Of a stretch of DNA of 64,000 nucleotides, positions 54,576-63,973 are shown in pieces. Numbering within the stretch: position 1 is the stretch's first letter; the number at the start of each line of letters is the position of its first letter. Below the pieces are notes generated by a model. It was not told the DNA's origin, made no database searches, and was given only the letters and a program-made list of their open reading frames with translations. The stretch is from Trichaptum fuscoviolaceum (Eukaryota; Basidiomycota; Agaricomycetes; Hymenochaetales; Trichaptaceae): the NCBI GenBank assembly GCA_910574455.1, contig CAJSYZ010000010.1:2446770-2510769 (forward strand), given 5' to 3'. Made by a program: the position numbers and the translations under genes.

Positions 54576-55677
54576 ATGCTGAAACAATCCCAGCATTCTT
54601 CGGACGAAGACATCCCTTTGGTACAGTGGGACGACTACTCGTTGTTCGTTTATACTGGTTTACGATCTACAGTCCTCGGTTGATCTTCTGTCTTTGAGGC
54701 TGAGTTCTACGTTTTCAGGGGGAGACAAAGTGGAAAAGTCTCCTTCAGAGCTTATGTTCCGGAGGATGAATGTCCCAATTTATTTCGTCCACGATATGAG
54801 CTCCCCTGTGCATCGTGAAGTCCGTCGCCTCGCAGAACTTCCTGCTCCTGCTCTTCTACACATACAATCGGACCTAGGCAGTTTTATCGCAAAGGGAGGC
54901 TCCGGTATTGTGTATGAAATCGATACGCCCGCTACAGTGTATGACGCCAGAGGTCGAAAGATCAACATCCCACCCCTTGTTTGTAAATTCGCAGGACGGG
55001 CACGTAAAAAGGCTCTGGCTCGAGAGGCGTGGGTTTACGACGAGCTGCAGACAATCCAGGGCGTCGCGATTCCTCGATGCTTTGGACTCTTCGAGGCGAC
55101 GTTGCCAGACGATTGCGACTTTGTACCATGGATGAAGGAATCGGAATACGATTCTGATTCCTCCGATGAATACAACAGCGAAGAGTACTTTGAGTCGCAG
55201 AGGTTAGGGACATTCGAGGAAACACCTGTTAACAGAGAAATTTTACGAAGACTAGAGGATCCACGATGTGTCGTAATGCTATTGCTGGAGCGGCTCGGAG
55301 GGCCTTTTCTGCCCATTATGACTCATATTTCAGATGAGATAAAGTTAGTCAACCCTTTAATCTGAGAATGCTTACCATCCTAAATCTTGACTCTATCATA
55401 GCAATGATGCGCATGCAGCATATGATGTCCTCGCAAAAATTGGGTTTGAGCATCTTGATGTCCGGCTCGGTAACATTCTTCATACTCTTGATTCGCCCCC
55501 TGCACTTCCAGGGATACCGTCCCCAATCCACGGACGAGTTCTGAAATGTCGAATTATTGATTTTGAGCTTTCACGCAAGGTTACTGGGTACAAATACCTT
55601 ACAGAGGTGATGTATAAGCCGCTCGACGAATTGATCAGTGGACTTCCTGATGGGGACATTCGCAACCAGCAGCTGTA
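54576..55677 (+). pseudogene. Fungal protein-kinase-like gene, less decayed copy
   Basis: From ATG 54576 the frame reads PLVQWDDYSLFVYTG, meets a TGA at about 54681, then VFEAEFYVFRGRQSG and SFRAYVPEDECPNLFRPRYE. A frame break at about 54812 leads into EVRRLAELPAPALLHIQSDL, IAKGGSGIVYEID (glycine-rich-like loop), LVCKFAGRARKKALAREAWVYDEL and IPRCFGLFEA, an acidic insert, VVMLLLERLG, an intron near 55344-55400 with a weak GTTAGT donor, then EHLDVRLGNIL and IIDFELS, ending at TAA 55675-55677. The TGA and the frame break are shared with the 14-kb copy, so they predate the duplication. Catalytic-loop and DFG-like residues survive here. Probably inactive, unless a shorter protein from a downstream ATG is made. 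Confidence 0.7.
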
Positions 55678-56097
55678 ATGCTGTCGTGGTAGATATATAG
55701 ATTGAACGGAATGATTGTGAAAGGGAAATTGAAGAAGACGAGGAATTCGGTATTCATGTGGTGTTCATGAGAGAGACAGACATAAGGAGAATGTTCTGTA
55801 ACAAAAGAAACAGTCCATTGCGTACAACAAGCAATCAAGCTACACTCAGTGTTTTTAGCTGTTAGTAAAGTGCATTGATAAGAAGCACCAGCAACGCCGG
55901 ACACCCCAATTTCAGTCCTGATTTACGCTCGTCTTGCCAAGTTGCACTTTATATCCGCCGTTGGCACTTTCCTCACCTGAAACCTTCTTGAGTTTTCTAC
56001 TACTAATATCTTATCCTGTTTTTTTGCACTTCTCTGTCAATAGGCCTTTTGAACAAACTTGTCTATTTCCAGTTTACTGCGCCAGAAAAAACAACGA
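55678..56097. other. Intergenic, no gene seen
   Basis: The inverted duplication ends at about 55698. Nothing supportable beyond it. Confidence 0.4.
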
Positions 56098-56905
56098 TGA
56101 TGGGTACACCATAATCCATGACCGTCTGTCTGTCTCATAAACTGGATGTTCCGACGACGTTGGACATCTTGATGTCGTTAGCCAAGTTGCTCGGGTCTGA
56201 CGAGACTGAGTACAATGTGACTGGGTGAAGGGAACGTCCCCAGATCTTCGAGGTAAGTGGTATGAGGTTGTATCTCTTCCTCTGTAAAGTGGGACAGGCA
56301 GTCAATGCGCTCTCCAGACGCGGGAAGTTTGAGATGAGACCCAAGTGCATCTTCATCCAGCCGATCTGTAGCTGCCGAAGCTCTCCCAAAGTAGCAATGG
56401 GCTCGTCCGAAGGCCGGTACAAGTTAAGGTGGTCCATCACGTACTCGTCGATCTTGAAGTACTACAGGATGAGAGACCACGCGTGTAGACATTAGCAGAA
56501 TGCGTTGAGCGTTCCCTTACCAAAGAGGTGCTTCTTGACCTTCAGGTCGAATAGCGAATTGGCGAACTCCTTCACGCCGCCGATGCACATTGAACTTAAG
56601 GCTGCAGGCGTGCTTGCATGCAGAGCAGCACGGTAGTTGACGATTTCCAGCAGCTCTGCGCAACACTCGGACAGCTGAAACGAACTCAAGGCTCACTGGT
56701 TCCTCGCCGTTGCGGAAATGCGCCACACTCGAATGTTTCGAAGCTTCGGCCACTTTTGCATCACGTCGTATAGCTGCGCAAAGGTAATTCCCTCTGCCGG
56801 TGCGTGACTTAGTATGTCCCGTCGAGATACGCAGACAGAGACGAGTGACTTCGTCTTCAACACCTCCACCAAAACGTCGAGCTTTTGGTTTGCGAATCAA
56901 CAGAT
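56098..56905 (-). pseudogene. 3' two-thirds of subgroup I F-box gene
   Basis: Read right to left: FANQKLDVLVEVLKTKSLVS, YDVMQKWPKLRNIRVWR, a stop, SSFQLSECCAELLEIVNYRA, stops near 56495 and 56463, NLYRPSDEPIATLGELRQLQ, then a frame change. Collinear with 2506-3732 from about residue 150 to the end. The 5' part is replaced by a dipeptidase fragment at about 56905, so two unrelated pseudogenes are fused. Confidence 0.75.
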
Positions 56906-57412
56906 CTGGTAAGTCGACGTGTCCTAGCATTCTTTTATTGAGGTCAAAAGTAGAGATGTTGTTCTCGTAGCGGGATCGCACGAGGATGGGAAGGTCTGAT
57001 GTCGTCGTTGTCGTTGAGCAGAACTCATTAGAAGTTGTACATACAAACAAGAGGCTAGTTAGACGCACCAATATGCCCATCCTACATTCATCCCAAAGCC
57101 AACCATACCATCCTTAAGATCCGATTATGTGCTGAGAAACAACAACAAGACGCTCACAATGATGGGTGTCCGACTCAACATCTGCCGTGCCTCGTCGAGC
57201 GGGTCGCTGCTGATCCGGTCGCCATAGAACATCCATGCGAGCACGACGGCCAAGATGAACAGGAACGTCAGCACCGAGTCCAACACGCTGCGCCGCCTGT
57301 GCTTCTCCTCCAGCTCAGCCTCCGTCAGTGGGTGAGGGCTGGGCAGCCGCTCGTCATTTGAGTGCTTTAGTAGCGGCGAACGGTCACCACGCGAGTGCTC
57401 TGAGTTCGCCAT
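56906..57412 (-). pseudogene. Truncated membrane dipeptidase copy (exons 1-3)
   Basis: Exon 1 is 57158-57412 (255 bases, same size as the intact gene), with the membrane segment. The 13-base microexon is intact at 57069-57081, and exon 3 starts [12 protein letters not shown] and stops matching after GHVDLP at about 56918. All catalytic Glu and His residues encoded further downstream are missing, so it cannot be an active peptidase. Splice signals are preserved, which suggests that truncation is recent. Confidence 0.85.
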
Positions 57413-57825
57413 GTCTCGTTGTCGCTAAAGAGGCTTAGCGTGTGTCGCGACTCGCGGGTGGACGACGCTTTCGAGAATGCGGTTTGAACATCTTGGAGGT
57501 TTTGTCTGACTTCGGAAGGAAATGAATGCAAGAAATACGAGAGAACAGCTTTAGTCAAGGTGCAAGCAGTTTTGTATTGGCGTGGTCGATGAGCATATGG
57601 TCCTGGACGTCGTGCAACACCACGCGCGTCGACCATCCTCTCACCCGTTCACCCTCGTGTACAGTGATGCATGTAGATCAATTCATTCTAAAAGGCGTTT
57701 GTATATAATTCACGTATGAATATTACTTCATTTTAGCACAAGGAGTACATAGCAAGTCAACGGGAAAATGATAAACACGCCTCAAAGCGGCACAATCTAC
57801 AGCGAGAAGCCTGCGGAGGCGAGAA
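57413..57825. other. Duplicated promoter region and 3' flank
   Basis: Counterpart of 37143-38116 without the 583-bp hairpin repeat, hence an empty site for that repeat. No gene. Confidence 0.6.
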
Positions 57826-58965
57826 CTAAAAGTCAAGTAACGTGATGTTTCGCGCAAGACAAACATCATCAAGTCGTCGTCCAAGTACTGCTCGGCTGAA
57901 ACTCCACGTCGTGAGGAGTCTAAGGGCCGGAAACTTCTCCGGATTTTCGAGGATAGTGACGAGGTTGGGTTCCTCCGGAGACAATGATGTAGAGAATAGG
58001 AGACGCTCGAGATGCGGGAGGTCTGAGAAGGCGGCTATATCGAACCACGAACAGGTAACCCGCAGTTCGCGCAGTCCCGTCAAGGCGGAGAGTGCGTCGT
58101 ACAAAGGTCGATATGTAAAGTGGCCATCTCTGATGATCAGTTTGACGCACTCGAGGGTCGAGGACCATGCTCGTAAACAGTCGCACAGCGCATCCAGTGT
58201 CGCTTCTCCTCCAATGGTTCCCGGGACCGGCAGGACGACCAAGACGGTGAGCTTCGCCACAGAGGTGCACATAAGACGTAGTGCTTTAAGGTGAGATTCG
58301 CCCACGGGGGCGTTGCCAAGGTTGATTTCTCGGACATCTGGACAGCAGTTAAGGGCCTGCAATGCAAGTGGTCGTGCCGAATCCGTTCTGTTGAGAAAAT
58401 GATCTATCTTGATCGTGCGAAGCTTCGGCCAAGCCTGCATCAAGCCAAGCACCTGCGACAAGCTGCCCTGGGCGGAGTGGTAGTGAGTGAGATCACGCAC
58501 ACCGAGGTCATATACCGCCACGTGCTCCAGGTTGGGACAGAGCTGTAGGATGCCTATGGTGGCTGACGGCGAGGCATGCACGACTCGGATGGACTCGTTA
58601 CTGGTACCCAGCTGCACTTCTCGGACCATCGCTGCCAGCCGAGCGTTCGTTCTCAGCGTAGCCCACAGCTCGTCTGCGACCCAACGGCCGAGTCGTCCGT
58701 GTCCGATTAGGAGTCCACCTCGTGATAATGAGTTGTCGCCGGGACGAGGCGGGAAGCTGCTTCCGACGGATATGGATTCGTATAGGTATTTCTCGGCTAC
58801 CATGTACCACAGCTTGCAGACGCGGAGGACAGGGAGGAGGTACCAGCGCGGAAGGAACACATGTGAATCCCATACTCCTGGTCTTGCGATTGTATTTTCC
58901 GAGTCTTGCGCAACATTCTTGACGATCATGTCCAGGATTTCAACGGGTAAGGCGGAGTTTATCAT
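57826..58965 (-). CDS. F-box/leucine-rich-like protein, subgroup IV
   Basis: Single-exon frame of 379 residues starting MINSALPVEILDMIVKNV. F-box-like module: LPRWYLLPVLRVCKLWYMVAEKYLYESISVGSSF. Leucine-rich segments: LCPNLEHVAVYDLG, LRTIKIDHF, CCPDVREINLGNA, CDCLRAWSSTLECVKLI, LRELRVTCSWFDIA, FPALRLLTTW. Partner of 36001-37143; the C-terminus is slightly shorter (ends NITLLDF). Open and probably functional. Confidence 0.77.
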   Translation of the reverse strand: MINSALPVEILDMIVKNVAQDSENTIARPGVWDSHVFLPRWYLLPVLRVCKLWYMVAEKYLYESISVGSSFPPRPGDNSLSRGGLLIGHGRLGRWVADELWATLRTNARLAAMVREVQLGTSNESIRVVHASPSATIGILQLCPNLEHVAVYDLGVRDLTHYHSAQGSLSQVLGLMQAWPKLRTIKIDHFLNRTDSARPLALQALNCCPDVREINLGNAPVGESHLKALRLMCTSVAKLTVLVVLPVPGTIGGEATLDALCDCLRAWSSTLECVKLIIRDGHFTYRPLYDALSALTGLRELRVTCSWFDIAAFSDLPHLERLLFSTSLSPEEPNLVTILENPEKFPALRLLTTWSFSRAVLGRRLDDVCLARNITLLDF

Positions 58966-59365
58966 GAGAGATACTGGAGATAGTTAAGACAGTTTCTCAT
59001 GCAGATTTCTATAGAGAGATACCTTTTTTGTCTTTGAACAAGATGCAAGTCAAGGTGAGAGTCATAGACAACTTGAAGGCGTGCACGCGTCTCTACAAAA
59101 TTATAATCTTCCCACGCTTTCGATATCGTGTTCACTGGCATAAATTGAAACCAGTTCAATGAGAATGATAGATATGCGTACTGCATATAGTAGAGTGTAT
59201 CAAAGCTGTTTATATAAGTGGTCCAGTTGTTCCAGATAAAAAGTGCATCACCATCGTCTCCTTTGCTCGAATCACCATTATACAATAACTTTTTTAAGAG
59301 GTGACAGAAGAAATAGATACATTTTAGTTCGTAGCTCTTAGTAAGTAAACAGACCGATATTTTCA
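58966..59365. other. Duplicated leader region with a coincidental frame
   Basis: A minus-strand frame (58962-59369) is open, but the homologous block at 35690-36000 does not keep it, so I do not call a gene. It is the upstream flank of the subgroup IV F-box gene. Confidence 0.5.
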
Positions 59366-60701
59366 TCAATATGCAACAGACGATTCGGACGAGTCTATGT
59401 ACAACAGATCAAGAAAGTTAGGGTAGAAAAAGCAAATTACTTCTGTCAACCCATCGAAGATCAATTTCCCGGACAGCACAGCTTTTGTCAAGTTCCCTCC
59501 TTCCTTCCCCATTGTTAGAAAATAGGTTTTCTCAATGGCCACAGATTTAAGAGACGGAAACTTCTTTGCATCTCTTAGATGTCTAGAAAGTCTCATAAGA
59601 TCTTCATTGATGATATCTCGACTGCCTTTCAATCGTTCGAGTCGCGTGAGCTCGGAGATCGCGTCCACGTCCATTCTCATGTCAATCAGCACCAACTCCC
59701 GAAGGACAATAAGCGTTGAAAGCGCGTCAGATAAAGGTTGATATGGAGATTTTAAATATGAGTATAAGTGCAATGATAGGTATTCGAGTGTTGATGACCA
59801 CGTGCACAAGCAATTGCATAAAGCATCCAGCGACTTGTTGTTGAGTTCAATCTCAAGTCTCGTAAAGCCTCTGCACATGTTGCGAAATACTTCGAGCTCG
59901 TTATGCAGAGGGTCAGAGCCCTTGAAGATGACATTGCGCAACTCTGGACAACAATTGGGGACCTGTGACGCATTGATCATTTGACGATCTTTGGCCACAT
60001 GTGACATGAAGTGCCGTGATGCTTCGGAGATTCAGCCAGTTTTGCATTGCATCGAACAGAGGTGTCCAGCATAGTACACTAATGCTGTGATCTGACAGAT
60101 TCCTGGGAGATATGAAGAAAAACACGAGCGACTTTTCCTTTAGCACGCTCAGCAGTGAGTCGCACATGGTCTGTTCGAATCCCCTGATTTCCAATCGATT
60201 GACATTAGGGCAAATCTGGATGATGCTGATGTTCGTTCGCGTCCACTCGCGATAGAAGCGAGCGACAACTTTCTTAAATAGCACAGCATATTCGACAGTT
60301 TCAAGTCCCAGCCACAGTGTTTCGACCAAGGAAGCCAGTCGCGTGTTCATCTCCAGGGAAGCCAGTAAATTCTCCGCGATTTTCTGGCCGCTTCGCTTTG
60401 GCTGCGTCCTCTGCAATTTTTGAACTCGCACAACTATGTCATACTGGGTCTCGCCTTCGATCACAGGGCTTTGGTGATGCATATGACTTCCGATAGCGAT
60501 AGACCGATACAGGTATTTTTCGGTTATCGCGAGCCACATCCTACAGACTCGGAGCAGGGGTACGAGGTACCACTGAGGGAGGAAAATTGGAGGCTCAAGT
60601 TTTGGTATCTTATCCGCATGCTCCGATATGAAGTCTTTGATGATGAGGTTCACGACCTCAGTAGGCAACAATGAGTTGAATGTTCCCAGTTCCGGTAGCA
60701 T
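59366..60701 (-). pseudogene. F-box/leucine-rich-like gene, subgroup III, one frameshift
   Basis: ATG 60701 (MLPELGTFNSLLPTEVVNLI). The usual MNN start codon has changed to ATT, so an upstream ATG in the leader would be used. F-box-like module: LPQWYLVPLLRVCRMWLAITEKYLYRSIAIGS. The frame runs to LRSITALHV and then shifts by one base at about 60000. The second frame continues with SQVPNCCPELRNVIFKGS, CNCLCTWSSTLEYLSL, LRELVLIDMRMDVD and FPSLKSVAIE to 59366. A single lesion means a very recent pseudogene or an assembly error. Confidence 0.75.
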
Positions 60702-61003
60702 CCCTGGTGTCGCTCGCGGCCTTTAGTCAGTAAAGTTATACCGAATTTTCATACATAGACATACCTTCTTCAGCTCAGATAAGGCAGATGGATGATCGCA
60801 GAATAATGCAGCTGCTGAGGTTGTCGGTGATAGATCAATGATGATGGTAAGAAAAGAAGAGTCGTTGGCTAAATCGAGTATGAGACCCCTCCTGGAACTC
60901 CCACGGAAATGATCATATTTGCCACCAACTTGAGTTATTTCGCGCAGTTACCCGAGGGCCGAACCTATCATCATCCACCAAGTTCGCAGGAACCTCAGCT
61001 GTT
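60702..61003. other. Leader and intergenic region
   Basis: Subgroup III leader, repeated at 42122-42360. No gene. Confidence 0.45.
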
Positions 61004-61285
61004 TGGATTAATCCGGGGCCGTCAGCGACGCCACCCTGGATTAATCCATTTGTGGATTAATCCGATAACAATTAGTATTATATTTGAATCTATTTTACAT
61101 TTCTTCTATCTACTATATGGATTAATCCCTTACCTCAGATTAATCCCTTACCTTAGATTAATCCACACCGGGGATTAATCCCTTACCTTGGATTAATCCA
61201 CACCGGGGATTAATCCCTTACCTTGGATTAATCCACATCGGGGACTAATCCCTTACCTAATTTTAATCCACACTAAGATTAATAC
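61004..61285. repeat. GGATTAATCC palindrome array with 35-bp tandem units
   Basis: The palindrome GGATTAATCC or close variants (AGATTAATCC, GGGATTAATCCC, GACTAATCC) occurs about a dozen times. Between 61119 and 61283 it forms a tandem array with a 35-bp period, each unit carrying two palindromes separated by CTTACCTT and ACACCGG. The end units are more diverged than the centre. Confidence 0.85.
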
Positions 61286-62559
61286 ATACATTACTGATGA
61301 AATCATAGCAAAATGTACCTTGACTGCACCATATGGTCGGAGTACATGCCATGCCCGAGGATGAGCAGAGACTGCAAGATGGCGAGCATTGTGTTTGCAA
61401 GCACGTGCAGTGTCTTGTCGGACTTGAGCACGGTCTTGCAAAATGCGGCCTTCGAGAGCTGATGGCTATCCTGAGAGGGACGGTGTATTGCGAAGTGTAT
61501 GCCTGCAAGAAACATCAACAACATTAGACATGAAGCAGGCAAAGAAGCGTAATTGTACATAAATGACATACCTTGGTTGAGATAACACCAATTTCCGGGC
61601 CCACGTTGATGTGCACACTGCCAAGCGTCTCACGCGAAGCTGCAACGCGCCGCGCTTGAGGCAGCAGCGAAGCAGATAGATCTCTCCGCTCCGGGCAAGG
61701 AACACACAGATGTCGTCCCGGAAAATTGGGAATGGTCCATGAAGTCGGACGCAAGCTTGAAACTGATAGGGATCTCCATGAGCTCCTCGAATATCGCGCG
61801 CGTCGCGAAGCGGGAGTGGAGAGACATACCACAAGTAACGGACATGATTCGTCTACCGCGCCAGACGATCGCAAGATACCTACCAACATCAAAGTTGACG
61901 CGCCCACGCATGGTGTTCACGACGGACTTGAGAGATGTTGTCGTCGTTGTCGTTGTCGTTGTCGATGTTGTCATCGAAGACACCGACATGGTGGTCGGAA
62001 GGAAAGAGGGAGAGGCGGTACATTAAGGAAAACGCATTCCTTTGTTGGCGTCAAGTCCGTGAGAATAAATGGATTAATCTCACCAAACCAAATCACATGT
62101 TTTCAGGGTCTTGTTATGTCACGCGTTTACTAGTAGTACATAGTACTAGATCATGTCACATTGGGACGTCACCAAACTAATTAAATCCGAACAGTGCCCC
62201 GCTCTCTTCGAAAGAGGTTCGCGCTTCGATAGATTTGCCCACCTCAGACACGAAGCACATTTGAGCAGCGCCATATGGGCTACCTTCAAACCGACCGACG
62301 CTGATAGGACATTCTTTCGTTCAGCAAGAAAGATCGATAAGGTACACCTAGCATACATCCGTCTCGAGACCGGGTGCGCTATGTCAATCAATGGGATAGT
62401 AAGTATTCTTGCGCAAATCAACACCATTGGAGATCTTTATTCATCCGATGAGAAGGCTTCCGAAGGACAACCCCATATGTCAGTGTTATTACCAGCTACC
62501 GGGCCAAGTCCTAGTACTTGATAAGGCTTGGGATGCTAATAGCGATCGGGTAACCTGAC
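61286..62559. other. Unassigned, several overlapping frames
   Basis: Minus-strand frames at 61303-61569 (hydrophobic stretches LPASCLMLLMFLAG and LAILQSLLILG) and 61630-61989 (CGMSLHSRFATRAIFEELME) could be exons of a membrane protein, but I found no convincing splice model. A plus-strand frame at 62153-62521 has plausible composition and no recognised domain. I cannot support a gene here. Confidence 0.3.
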
Positions 62560-63324
62560 ATGGTATGTATGTGCCATCCTTTTCTCTTGCTCAGGTTTCT
62601 CCTTGCTCACATCGCATTACTTCCAAGGAGCTTCACAACGACAAGCTTGTCAGCTATAACAGCTCTCCAACCACTCCAACTTTCGTTAATACTTCACCCA
62701 TCGCTTTGCAAAGATTCAGGCTTTACTCCTCAAACAAACTCAGAAAGCTCAGATACTACCGGGACTAGTCCGGGACGAGAACAATCTCGCCGTGGGCTTG
62801 TCAACCCGGATAACTTCCCTAAACCTTTCCAAAATCGCCCTGCTGGTCAATTCCATCTCCCATGGTCGCCATCCGCGTCGCAGACCTCTCATCCTACCTC
62901 TCCGAGCAATCACAACTCCATGATCTCTATGGATGCCTCCATCGCGCCGTCAATGATGAGCTCCATTCTTGACGAAGCGCATGCCATCTCAATCAAGGCC
63001 GCGTTTGGGGATCATATCGTCGTCTTCCGGCGCGCTGATCGGGGCATCACTCTCGAGGAAGTGCGCACTAAAATCCATCATAAGCTGGTCAATCAGCAAA
63101 ACCTTAAGCTTTCCGAGAACTTCATTCTCATGTATAAAACCAACGCCACTCCTTCAACGTCAAGACCCGGCACGGGCGCTGGGCGAGCGCGGTCGAGCTC
63201 GATGTCATCAGTTGGTACGTCTTCTGAGGCACTCGCTTTGTGTCTTGTGTATTCACAAAACGATTGGCAGAATGTTGTCAATGCCTCTGGGGCAAAGATT
63301 ACTCTCCACATTATCAACGCTTAA
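62560..63324 (+). CDS. PB1-domain-like protein
   Basis: The frame from ATG 62560 gives 254 residues. The convincing part starts at the in-frame ATG 62920 (MISMDASIAPSMMSS): ISIKAAFGDHIVVFRRADR, ITLEEVRTKIHHKL, LSENFILMYK, a Ser-rich linker (GRARSSSMSSVG) and SQNDWQNVVNASGAKITLHI. This pattern (basic first strand, helix, split second half, WQNVV...ITLHI end) resembles a PB1 interaction domain of the type with a conserved Lys. The N-terminal 120 residues are low-complexity, and GTATGT immediately after the first ATG could be a splice donor, so the true 5' structure is uncertain. PB1 domains mediate dimerisation in signalling scaffolds. The specific partner is unknown. Confidence 0.55.
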   Translation: MVCMCHPFLLLRFLLAHIALLPRSFTTTSLSAITALQPLQLSLILHPSLCKDSGFTPQTNSESSDTTGTSPGREQSRRGLVNPDNFPKPFQNRPAGQFHLPWSPSASQTSHPTSPSNHNSMISMDASIAPSMMSSILDEAHAISIKAAFGDHIVVFRRADRGITLEEVRTKIHHKLVNQQNLKLSENFILMYKTNATPSTSRPGTGAGRARSSSMSSVGTSSEALALCLVYSQNDWQNVVNASGAKITLHIINA

Positions 63325-63717
63325 TTGTACATAACATTATTGTTCCTTCATTGATTTCTCTTGCGGATATCCATATCTTCGGAACATATATATCTTCGAA
63401 CTTCATTATTCTTCATCTTTTCCCTTTGCCGTCCTCTTATACCTTCCTGTATCGCATGGAGCAACATCTATTCTGATTTTCTCTCGGATTCTACAGTATG
63501 TTTGTACTACCTGTAACTCTTCGCCGCCATCCTCTGTCCTTCACTGTTTCTTATACCGCTCTTACATTACACACTCTCACCGTGCTGTTGTTTTACGTCC
63601 TGTGAGGCTTTCTATGTAGCTGGGAATAGATGGATTTCCATGTCTTCGATCTAAACCGGTTATTAGAAACCTTCGCAATTAAATTATTAGAATATACAAT
63701 AGGCGGAACCGCATCAA
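63325..63717. other. Convergent 3' flanks, no gene
   Basis: Pyrimidine-rich downstream region of the PB1-like gene. Nothing recognised. Confidence 0.45.
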
Positions 63718-63973
63718 TCAGTAAGGAAAATGAGAGGACCTCAGGCTCCCACTGCAAGTTTCAACCTGCATAACGAGCGGCCTCGGAGCTCTGGGCGCCG
63801 GCGGTGCACCTTGTGGCAAAGGTGCCCTCGTCCAGTCTGGAAGGTGAAATATTCGCAGCGGAGGTTGTCCAGTCTGCTGCTCATTATCGCCATCAGCTGC
63901 TTCATCAGCAACCTCTGCTTCATCCCACTTTTCCCGAGTGATCTTGATTCCACCAATTTTCATTGCCCTGGAT
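63718..63973 (-). CDS. Last exon of an unrecognised gene (runs off the window)
   Basis: A TCCTATCCAG acceptor at about 63982-63973 (minus strand) precedes a frame reading KIGGIKITREKWDEAEVADE, EQQTGQPPLRIFHLPDW, then a Pro/Ala-rich tail, ending at 63718. Acidic then Pro-rich, no known domain. The rest of the gene lies beyond the right edge, so neither start nor function can be given. Confidence 0.45.

Noticed and set aside
58962..59369. 135-codon minus-strand frame before the subgroup IV F-box gene
   Set aside because: The duplicated block at 35.7-36.0 kb has stops in the matching frame; it is leader sequence.
62153..62521. Plus-strand frame with plausible amino-acid composition
   Set aside because: No recognised domain, an overlapping minus-strand frame of similar length, and no clear splice link to the PB1-like gene. 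Left unassigned.
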